From Swingsia samuiensis (GTDB taxonomy: Bacteria; Pseudomonadota; Alphaproteobacteria; Acetobacterales; Acetobacteraceae): a DNA stretch of 64,000 bases. Shown one piece after another: positions 28,736 through 35,584 of this stretch. The stretch spans positions 715,001 through 779,000 of the forward strand of contig NZ_CP038141.1 of the NCBI RefSeq assembly GCF_006542355.1, read 5' to 3'. The notes under the pieces are model-generated. The model saw only the letters and a list, made by a program, of their open reading frames with translations. It was not told the origin of the DNA and did not search any database. Numbering within the stretch: position 1 is the stretch's first letter; each line of letters starts with the position of its first letter. The translations under genes were made by a program, and so were the position numbers.

Positions 28736-30862
28736 ATGCTTCGCGACCTTCAATTCGGCTTTGGAAAACGCACTCCTGTTATTTTGCAATCAGAATCTTC
28801 TGAATGTGGAATGGCATGCCTTGCCATGTCTATGGGCTATTATGGTCATTTTATTGATATTTCTACGTTTCGCCGTCAATACGGTGCATCAACACAAGGC
28901 GCCACCCTTAAAGAACTCATCTCCGTTTCAAGTCGTGTGGGGCTCAACTCACGCGCTGTAAGGCTAGAGTTGGATGAACTTGATAAACTAACGCTACCCA
29001 GTATTCTCCATTGGGGCCTTAATCACTTTGTCGTTCTGGTTGAACGCCGCTCCAAGAGTGTGATCGTCCACGATCCTGCTATTGGCCGTCGCGAAATCGG
29101 TTTGAAAGAACTTTCCCGCGAATTTACAGGGATTGCACTCGAAATTACGCCAACAGAACGGTTTGAACGTAAAGACGAACGTAAAACCTTAACATTACGT
29201 GACATGTTTCGTCATGTCTCAGGCCTAAAGCCCGCTCTTGCTTATCTTTTCGCTCTTTCTTTAGGGCTTGAACTTATTGCATTAGCGATGCCCATGGTGA
29301 GCCAAGTTATTATTGATGAAGTGATTGTTATTGGTGACCATGATCTTTTAGTCACGATCGCCTGTAGTATGGCCATTCTATTACTATTCCAGCTTTTCAT
29401 TTCCACTGTGAGAAGCTGGGCTGTCATTATGTTTAGTACCCGTGTCTCTTTAAAATGGAATGGTTCTCTCTTTGACCATCTAACACGCCTTCCTCTTGAT
29501 TACTTTATTCGTCGTCATATTGGGGACGTTATTTCTCGTTTTGGGTCTCTTGGGAGCATCCAACGTACTATTACAACAGACCTCGTCCAAACTATTCTAG
29601 ATGGTATTATGGCCATCGGAATGGGAGTAATGTTGTTTTTATACGGTGGATGGCTAGGAGCCATTGCCTGTATTGCAATCGCACTTGACGTCCTTTTACG
29701 TCTGGTCACATACGGTACCTACAAGCGAGCCTCTGAAGAAGGGGTTATTCAAGATGCGAAAAGTCAAACCTATTTCATAGAAACGCTACGCAATATTGCT
29801 ACCGTAAAACTTCTTAATTTACGTGAACGCCGGCAAACTGTTTGGCTAAACAGTGTCATTGATTCAATGAATATTCATTTACGCCTCCAAAGATTTGACC
29901 TCATTTTCGGGCGCCTTGGGGATCTAATTTTTAGTTCAGACCGACTAATTATGCTCGTTCTTGGCGCAAAAATGGTCATGAACAACCATATGTCCGTTGG
30001 TATGCTCGTGGCTTTCCTCTCTTATAAAGATCAGTTTGCTAGCCGTGTTGGAAATTTAATTAATACAGGCTTCAAACTTAGGATGTTAAGCATTCAAACG
30101 GGCCGTTTATCAGATATTGTTATGACCGAACCCGAAGAGCCAGGCCTTCCTCTTCCTCCGCCATCCCCTCAAGAAATGGGACATACAGGCGCCATCACGG
30201 TAAGAGATCTTTCTGTGCGTTATAGCCCTGAAAGCCCTTGGATTTTTCGTAATCTTTCTTTCAATATTCCAGCCGGAAAAAATATTGCCATCGTTGGCCC
30301 TTCAGGCTGCGGCAAAACGACACTTCTCAAAACTCTTATGGGATTACTTGAACCCACAGAAGGCGATATTGCCTTAGATAATATTTCCATTAAGTCACTT
30401 ACACTTGACGGCTACCGCTCCCGTATTGCTGGGGTATTACAAGATGATGGACTTTTTTCAGGGTCTTTATCTGATAATATCAGCGGGTTTGCCGAACATA
30501 TCAACCAACCGCTTGTGGAGGCATGCGCACAATATGCTGCCATCCATGACGATATTCAGCGCCTCCCCATGCGTTATGAAACACTCGTTGGCGATATGGG
30601 CTCCAATCTTTCAGGAGGGCAAAAGCAACGCGTTATTCTTGCTCGTGCTCTTTATCGTTCACCGCAAATCCTATTTTTAGATGAAGCAACCAGCAATCTA
30701 GATGAAGCGACAGAAGCACGCGTTGCACAAGCCTTAAGAATGCTAAACATCACCCGTGTTATTGTTGCACACCGCCCTGCCACCATCGCTCACGCAGATG
30801 TTATATTACACATGACCCCTCAAGGGTTACAAATTGAAACACGCAATATGGAGAAATCCTAA
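28736..30862 (+). CDS. Peptidase-domain (C39) ABC exporter for double-glycine peptides
   Basis: A PCAT-type transporter that cleaves leader peptides after Gly-Gly and exports the product. About 708 residues from the ATG 28736; an open frame from 28628 overlaps the adaptor and is less likely. The C39 domain is intact: Gln18 and Cys24 in QSESSECGMACLAM, His97 in LNHFVVLVE, Asp113 in VHDPAIG. Membrane helices span about 160-430. The ATPase has Walker A GPSGCGKTT, signature LSGGQKQR, Walker B ILFLDEATSNLD and H-loop VAHRPATI. Together with the adjacent leader-bearing precursor it forms a coherent export system. Confidence 0.95.
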   Translation: MLRDLQFGFGKRTPVILQSESSECGMACLAMSMGYYGHFIDISTFRRQYGASTQGATLKELISVSSRVGLNSRAVRLELDELDKLTLPSILHWGLNHFVVLVERRSKSVIVHDPAIGRREIGLKELSREFTGIALEITPTERFERKDERKTLTLRDMFRHVSGLKPALAYLFALSLGLELIALAMPMVSQVIIDEVIVIGDHDLLVTIACSMAILLLFQLFISTVRSWAVIMFSTRVSLKWNGSLFDHLTRLPLDYFIRRHIGDVISRFGSLGSIQRTITTDLVQTILDGIMAIGMGVMLFLYGGWLGAIACIAIALDVLLRLVTYGTYKRASEEGVIQDAKSQTYFIETLRNIATVKLLNLRERRQTVWLNSVIDSMNIHLRLQRFDLIFGRLGDLIFSSDRLIMLVLGAKMVMNNHMSVGMLVAFLSYKDQFASRVGNLINTGFKLRMLSIQTGRLSDIVMTEPEEPGLPLPPPSPQEMGHTGAITVRDLSVRYSPESPWIFRNLSFNIPAGKNIAIVGPSGCGKTTLLKTLMGLLEPTEGDIALDNISIKSLTLDGYRSRIAGVLQDDGLFSGSLSDNISGFAEHINQPLVEACAQYAAIHDDIQRLPMRYETLVGDMGSNLSGGQKQRVILARALYRSPQILFLDEATSNLDEATEARVAQALRMLNITRVIVAHRPATIAHADVILHMTPQGLQIETRNMEKS

Positions 30863-30954
30863 CACTTAATAGATAGACCCTTTGAGAAAAACCATTGTAT
30901 TAAAACAAATTTTTATCTAACAACCACAGATTATAAAAAGTAAACAACGGTTTA

Positions 30955-30992
30955 TTATAAATAAACTTGATTTATGTCAAGTTTATTTATAA
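30955..30992. promoter_or_regulatory. Perfect 16-bp inverted repeat upstream of the precursor gene
   Basis: TTATAAATAAACTTGA (30955-30970) is an exact complement of 30977-30992, with a 6-base loop. It lies between the ABC exporter and the peptide gene, about 100 bases before the latter. No T-run follows on the plus strand, so it may be an operator or an mRNA structure as well as a terminator. The decamer ACTTGATTTA recurs at 31058-31067, just before the peptide gene. Confidence 0.5.
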
Positions 30993-31088
30993 GCTTATAC
31001 AAATATAATACTTACATTATTTCAATACATATTATAGCATATATTTGAATCGATTCGACTTGATTTAAACTTGACTATAAAAGAGACG

Positions 31089-31463
31089 ATGATGCGTGAA
31101 CTAACCACTCTTGAGCTCAATGAAGTTTCAGGCGGAGCAACCACTCCACAAATTGGAACAGGTACAGCGTCTGATCTTGGAGACGCTCTTTTAGGTGCCC
31201 TCGCAGGCGCTGCTATGCTTGGTGCAACCGGAATGACCATCGGCGGAATTCACGGCGGTGACGGTGGCGGAATTCTAGGTTTTGGTTCAATCGGACAAGC
31301 TGTTGGCTTGGTTATTCCAACGATTGAAGGAGCTGCTACGGGCTTTGTACTCGGCGGTATATATGGCTTCCATAATTTCCAACCTTGGATCAACCAATTG
31401 CTATTAGGGGCCTCCAACGGCACTCTCGGACAAGGCGGCAATGCAGCGGGTATCCGGGTCTAA
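31089..31463 (+). CDS. Double-glycine-leader, glycine-rich secreted peptide precursor (bacteriocin-like)
   Basis: About 124 residues from the ATG at 31089, or one codon later; the frame opens at a TTG, 31071. The leader MMRELTTLELNEVSGG fits the class II consensus: L at -12, E at -8, L at -7, V at -4, and GG at -2/-1. The predicted mature product is 108 residues, no cysteine, 29 glycines, with GxxxG-like hydrophobic stretches such as GDALLGALAGAAMLGATG and EGAATGFVLGGIYGF that could insert in membranes. It sits directly downstream of the C39 exporter that would process it. It resembles a large microcin or class IIb-type peptide, but the target and activity are unknown and no immunity gene was recognised. 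Confidence 0.85.
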   Translation: MMRELTTLELNEVSGGATTPQIGTGTASDLGDALLGALAGAAMLGATGMTIGGIHGGDGGGILGFGSIGQAVGLVIPTIEGAATGFVLGGIYGFHNFQPWINQLLLGASNGTLGQGGNAAGIRV

Positions 31464-31482
31464 TAGGCTGTAAAGGTCTAAG

Positions 31483-31527
31483 AAGACATTTCTCAGCATT
31501 TTTTATATTAGTGTTGAGAAGTGTCTT
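31483..31527 (+). terminator. Terminator hairpin after the peptide precursor
   Basis: AAGACATTTCTCAGCA (31483-31498) pairs with TGTTGAGAAGTGTCTT (31512-31527) with two wobble positions around a T-rich loop, followed by TTCCTT. Placed 20 bases after the precursor stop. Confidence 0.7.
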
Positions 31528-31533
31528 TTCCTT

Positions 31534-31586
31534 ATCATTTATAATAATCAAATAACGATCCCGTATACTTGGTTATTATAAATGAT
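31534..31586. promoter_or_regulatory. 14-bp inverted repeat upstream of the Hint-protein gene
   Basis: ATCATTTATAATAA (31534-31547) and TTATTATAAATGAT (31573-31586) are perfect complements 25 bases apart. The right arm shares TTATTATAAAT with 30952-30962 upstream of the peptide gene, and a related palindrome ATTATTTATAAT occurs at 31605-31616. This suggests a common regulator for both genes; it is inference. Confidence 0.4.
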
Positions 31587-31639
31587 CCAGCATCTTAATG
31601 TTGCATTATTTATAATACTCCCAAATAAATGGATCGAAA

Positions 31640-33202
31640 ATGGCTATTACATGGAGCAAAGACACCACTTATAGCATAGAAAATGCTAATATTTCTGAAG
31701 CAGATGGCAGTGTCCGTATCCCTCCCGCTCTAAACAAGGGCTACCCACCAGGAACCAATCAAACCAATACTGTGTTTGGAACCTATCCTGGCTCTATTTT
31801 AGGAATAGCGTCTATCACCATCCCCAAAGGAACAACAATCTCAAGTGTAAACGATGTTGTCCCCGCAACTATCACTTTTAATAGTTTAAATCCTCTTTAT
31901 GCTAATCAAACTTTCCAAGTTTTATTGAAATATTACGGCTATAATACCTATGCCAAACAAGAAAGCCCATCTGGTACGACCAGACTTGGATTGCCAGCAG
32001 GGGGAGCCAGCACCCCTGACTTTAACAACATTCAAGATGCTCTCAATTTTAGCTTCGTGAGGGTTGTCCCCAACTCCCTGACAGGGGGACGAAATTTAGA
32101 CACAACAACACTCAACAAATTTGCACGAATGAGTGATGTTTCTTTATTACCAACTTATACAACAGGATCTGTTTCTACATATCCAGATGGAACTCTCTAT
32201 AGAGATATTCCCTCATTGGATATTTGTTTCTTATCTGGAACGGAAATAAAAACATCCTCAGGTTTCAAAAAGGTTGAAGATATTCAAGTTGGAGATTTTA
32301 TTCTTTCCCCAATAAACGGAATAGAAACTCCTAAAGCGGTAACGTCCATTCAAAGAAATCGGATCGCTTGTCTCTCCAAAAAAGATATGCCCGTCTGCTT
32401 TAAACAAAACTCAATTGCAGATGGCGTACCTTACAAAGACCTTTATGTTACAAACGAACATTGCCTTTTCTTCAATAATAAGCTGATCCCCGCAAGAATG
32501 CTCGTGAACGGTTTATCTATTATCGTTGATGAGTCATTTTCAGAGTATGATTCTTATCATATTGAATGCGAGGAACACTGCCTTCTCATTGCAAATGGTG
32601 CGTATACGGAAAGCTATTTAGATACTACCCATACGTTTGAACACCATCACAATATTATACAGTTTGGTCAAAAAACATGGGAAAAAGATGCGGTATTCCC
32701 ACTTACAACGAATAGAGGAGAAGTAGAGCCTATATTCGCCTCTTTGCGTTCAAGAGCAACATCTCTTAACTACCCTAATGTTCTAAAAAATAAGCACCTT
32801 ACCCATGACCCAGATGTAAAACTTTATACATCCAACAACACAGAAATCCTTCCTCTTCGAGTCAACGAAGGCAGGTATATCTTCCATATTCCAGCAAATC
32901 ACAACTCAATACGTCTATCATCTCGAGCCAGCCAGCCCAGTGAAACAATTGGCCCTTTTGTAGATGATCGTCGTTTTCTGGGAGTCTTGGTTGGCGAGGT
33001 TCTCTGTTTCCAAGAAAAAGAAACGTATAAAATTAATGATCATCTTATAGAACCCACCCTATCCGGCTGGCACTCTATAGAGAATAGTCAACATCGGTGG
33101 ACAAAAGGAGATGCCTTTATTCCATTAAATGAAGTAAAAAATCCCAATAAAGAAAAATTAATTTCAATTCAAATTTCTAATAACAATGCGTATATTTTAT
33201 AA
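31640..33202 (+). CDS. Hint (hedgehog/intein) domain protein next to the peptide exporter
   Basis: 520 residues, no signal peptide and no double-glycine leader. Residues 1-190 are an undefined Asn/Thr/Tyr-rich beta-type region. A Hint_2 domain spans about 195-330: the start DICFLSGTEIKTSSGFKKVEDIQVGDFIL has cysteine 196 as the potential nucleophile, the block-B-like VTNEHCLFF carries Thr271 and His274, and CLLIANGAYTESYLD is the family end. Residues about 420-520 (RLSSRASQPSETIGPFVDD, then RRFLGVLVG) match a module I associate with alphaproteobacterial surface or sugar-related proteins. Autocleavage at Cys196 is plausible from the motifs but unproven. Its partner role in peptide export is unknown. 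Confidence 0.82.
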   Translation: MAITWSKDTTYSIENANISEADGSVRIPPALNKGYPPGTNQTNTVFGTYPGSILGIASITIPKGTTISSVNDVVPATITFNSLNPLYANQTFQVLLKYYGYNTYAKQESPSGTTRLGLPAGGASTPDFNNIQDALNFSFVRVVPNSLTGGRNLDTTTLNKFARMSDVSLLPTYTTGSVSTYPDGTLYRDIPSLDICFLSGTEIKTSSGFKKVEDIQVGDFILSPINGIETPKAVTSIQRNRIACLSKKDMPVCFKQNSIADGVPYKDLYVTNEHCLFFNNKLIPARMLVNGLSIIVDESFSEYDSYHIECEEHCLLIANGAYTESYLDTTHTFEHHHNIIQFGQKTWEKDAVFPLTTNRGEVEPIFASLRSRATSLNYPNVLKNKHLTHDPDVKLYTSNNTEILPLRVNEGRYIFHIPANHNSIRLSSRASQPSETIGPFVDDRRFLGVLVGEVLCFQEKETYKINDHLIEPTLSGWHSIENSQHRWTKGDAFIPLNEVKNPNKEKLISIQISNNNAYIL

Positions 33203-33254
33203 AAAAATATTCTTATATAGTATTTGAAACTAATCACCTCTTAAAACTTTAATA

Positions 33255-33294
33255 TAATTGGTGATAGAGACTCACTCCCCTCTATCACCAATTA
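33255..33294. terminator. Bidirectional terminator between the Hint gene and the MarR-type gene
   Basis: TAATTGGTGATAGAG (33255-33269) and CTCTATCACCAATTA (33280-33294) are perfect 15-base arms with a 10-base loop, in the gap between two convergent genes. Confidence 0.8.
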
Positions 33295-33337
33295 ATATAA
33301 ATCCACAAAAAATTTAGCGCTTAGCAATAACGCAGCT

Positions 33338-33790
33338 TCAACTTCGGCTAGATTCTGACAAGACTTGACGCATATTCTGCAACTTCTGCGTAAGAGCAGC
33401 AACATCTTGCGCGCTAAGGCCTGTGTGAGCAAGAAGCGTTTCATTAATGCACGGAACGACCGATTGAAGCATACGCCCCTTATCCGTAAGACGCACCAAT
33501 ACTTGTCGCTCATCACTACTTTCACGCGTACGCACAACCAAACCACTTTTTTCCAAACGTTTAATCAAAGGAGTAATTGTACTCGGTTCAAGCAAAAGAC
33601 GGGTAGCAAGCTGACCTATGCGCTGCCCATCCATCTGCCAAAGCAACTGCAAGACAAGATATTGCGGATAGGTGAGGCTGAACGGATCAAGCGCAGCCTT
33701 ATAGGCACGCGCCATTTCCATAGCAGTACTATAAAGCGCAAAACAAAGTTGCTCTTCGACTGGAGGAAGTTGAATCGGCGGATCGCTCAT
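33338..33790 (-). CDS. ohrR: MarR-family regulator of the OhrR (organic hydroperoxide) type
   Basis: A cytoplasmic winged-helix repressor, about 150 residues from the ATG 33790; an upstream ATG at 33826 adds 12 residues. The redox cysteine sits in EEQLCFALYSTAMEMARAY, the OhrR signature, and the DNA-binding helix is PSTITPLIKRLEKSGLVVR with the wing ESSDERQVLVRLTDKG. A second cysteine (VVPCINETL) fits the 2-Cys OhrR subtype. It is divergent from a disulfide-reductase-like flavoprotein rather than from ohr itself, so the regulated gene is probably that neighbour. Confidence 0.88.
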   Translation of the reverse strand: MSDPPIQLPPVEEQLCFALYSTAMEMARAYKAALDPFSLTYPQYLVLQLLWQMDGQRIGQLATRLLLEPSTITPLIKRLEKSGLVVRTRESSDERQVLVRLTDKGRMLQSVVPCINETLLAHTGLSAQDVAALTQKLQNMRQVLSESSRS

Positions 33791-33857
33791 ACCCTCACAT
33801 ATATACATTTTTTCTGATTTTAGCACGAGATTATAAATTGCTTTTGCGAAATTAATT

Positions 33858-33880
33858 ATTGCGATAATATTTATCTCGAT
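33858..33880. promoter_or_regulatory. Candidate operator between the OhrR-type gene and the flavoprotein
   Basis: ATTGCGATAA-TAT-TTATCTCGAT is an imperfect palindrome (8 of 10 positions match) in the 192-base divergent intergenic region. MarR/OhrR proteins bind such AT-rich dyads. No experimental-type evidence is available here, so this is tentative. Confidence 0.35.
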
Positions 33881-33982
33881 ATATTTTAGAGCGTCTTATT
33901 TCTGGCCGTGCTCGCAAAAGCGTCTTTCCGCCTTTGCTGTCACAGCTGGATACAACCTGTTGAGAACAAAGGAGTGTCAGTC

Positions 33983-35332
33983 ATGGCGCAATATGATGTC
34001 ATTTGCATTGGTGGTGGACATGCTTCATGGCCCGTAGCGGCTACGCTACAAAAACAAGGTCTACAGACACTTCTAATCGCCAATGACCGTCTCGGAGGCA
34101 CCTGCACCAGTTGGGGCTGCGACCCGAAGATTTTGCTGGATGCCCCTTTTGAGATCATGGCGGAGGCCGCGCGCTACCGTGATATTGGTCTTGAGGGAAA
34201 CCTCAAACTAAATTGGGAGGCCTTACAAGCCTATAACAGGAAGGTTATCGCCCCCCTACCCGGTATGCTTCAAAATATGATCGAGCAAAGCGGTGCACAA
34301 ATTGTGTTTGGGTCTGCTCGTCTGACCAGTCCTCACACGGTTCTGGTCAACGGTAAAGAACACCATGCAAAAAAAATCGTTATTGCCACAGGCCGGCGCG
34401 CTGCAACTCTTAATATTCCAGGCGCAGAATATATCCGCAATAGTTCAGATTTTCTTTATACCGAACATTTCCCTGAGCGAATTGTCTTTATTGGCGCCGG
34501 AATAATTTCTCTTGAATTCGCCTCAATGGCCGTCCGTATGGCACGTGAGGTCGTCATTATTACGAATGGCAATACCATTTTACCTCAGTATTACGATCGC
34601 TATAGCCGTAAACTTCTTGCTCAATTAGAAGCCGAAGGGGTAAAATTCCACTTTGATCAAACTCTATCCTCTGTCGTAAAAAGAGATGAAGAATATCTGG
34701 TAAAAACCCAGTCTGGACTTGAGATAAAAACTGATTATGTTTTGGGTGCCAGCGGACGAATCCCAAATGTCGAGGGACTAGGTTTAGAAGAAGCCGGGGT
34801 CATTTTCAGCCAACGAGGGATACCCACTGACGAGCAATTTCGTACCAATGTTCCGCATATATATGCCAGTGGAGATATCCGGGATACCTCCATTCCACGC
34901 TTAACACCCACGGCTTTTTTCGAGGCAGGCTGTATCGTGCAGCACATTCTAGGCGAGGCAATGCCTATGACTTATCCAGCAGTGCCGAATGTTGTGTTTA
35001 CTATTCCACGTATTGCTCAAGTAGGGATAAGCCAAAAAGAAGCAAAAAACTCCGATGCTTATCGAAGTGTGGATATTGATTATGGTAAGCAAATGCTCTT
35101 CCAAACACGCAATGAAAAAGAAGCGGAAGTTGCTGTAGTTCTGAACAAGGAAGGGTATCTCGTAGGTGCCGATATATATGGAGATTTCAGCGGAGAACTA
35201 ATCAACTTCCTAACCCTTGTCATCAATTTGAAATTAACAGCTCGTGATCTGCGAGGAATGATTTTTGCTTTTCCAACTCATTCCTTTGGTGCAGTTAAAT
35301 TCGCTTTGGAAAACCTTTTGAGACAGGAATAG
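33983..35332 (+). CDS. NAD(P)/FAD-dependent disulfide-reductase-like oxidoreductase
   Basis: A flavoprotein of the glutathione reductase/dihydrolipoyl dehydrogenase fold, about 449 residues from the ATG 33983 (MAQYDVICIGGGHA); a longer frame from 33908 adds unconserved residues. It has the FAD-binding GGGHASWP, a redox disulfide in GGTCTSWGCDPK (C-x4-C), an ATG motif (IVIATGRRA), the NAD(P) fold IVFIGAGIISLEFASMA and the second FAD motif IYASGDIRD. At the C-terminus, where relatives carry HPT..E, this protein reads FAFPTHSFG, so the His-Glu proton relay is missing. Substrate unknown. Probably controlled by the divergent OhrR-type protein. Confidence 0.88.
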   Translation: MAQYDVICIGGGHASWPVAATLQKQGLQTLLIANDRLGGTCTSWGCDPKILLDAPFEIMAEAARYRDIGLEGNLKLNWEALQAYNRKVIAPLPGMLQNMIEQSGAQIVFGSARLTSPHTVLVNGKEHHAKKIVIATGRRAATLNIPGAEYIRNSSDFLYTEHFPERIVFIGAGIISLEFASMAVRMAREVVIITNGNTILPQYYDRYSRKLLAQLEAEGVKFHFDQTLSSVVKRDEEYLVKTQSGLEIKTDYVLGASGRIPNVEGLGLEEAGVIFSQRGIPTDEQFRTNVPHIYASGDIRDTSIPRLTPTAFFEAGCIVQHILGEAMPMTYPAVPNVVFTIPRIAQVGISQKEAKNSDAYRSVDIDYGKQMLFQTRNEKEAEVAVVLNKEGYLVGADIYGDFSGELINFLTLVINLKLTARDLRGMIFAFPTHSFGAVKFALENLLRQE

Positions 35333-35357
35333 AGGCTCTTTAATCACCACTCTTCCA

Positions 35358-35422
35358 TGTAAAGCTGATACCTTCACTAATCTCTACATAAAGAGAAAAA
35401 CTTTGATAGTATCAGCTTTACA
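35358..35422. repeat. 14-bp inverted repeat pair
   Basis: TGTAAAGCTGATAC (35358-35371) and GTATCAGCTTTACA (35409-35422) are perfect complements 37 bases apart. They lie between the flavoprotein stop and the VOC remnant. This may be a terminator-like structure or the ends of a decayed miniature element. Confidence 0.5.
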
Positions 35423-35432
35423 CGCTGTATTT

Positions 35433-35569
35433 TTATGCAAATCGCTTCATAGCCACTTCCACTCCATTAGGATCAGAAAAGAGGAAACTACGCCCTTCAG
35501 AGGAACCCAAAACTGGCTTGTAATAATACCTACTGCCTTACAAATCGCCTCGTAGGTAACGTCACCGTT
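35433..35569 (-). pseudogene. VOC/glyoxalase-family gene remnant
   Basis: On the minus strand one frame reads GDVTYEAICKAVG and a shifted frame continues KPVLGSSEGRSFLFSDPNG followed by VEVAMKRFA and a stop at 35433. This is the typical C-terminal end of a VOC metalloenzyme. The two halves are in different frames (shift near 35512-35535), an in-frame stop precedes the first half, and the N-terminal half is absent. It is a truncated, frameshifted relic abutting the ABC transporter gene. Confidence 0.75.
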
Positions 35570-35584
35570 TTATTCCAAAGCTGG

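Noticed and set aside
30863-31070. A second small double-glycine peptide before the main precursor
   Set aside because: I looked for a start codon followed by a GG leader in the gaps 30863-31070 and 31464-31639 and found none.
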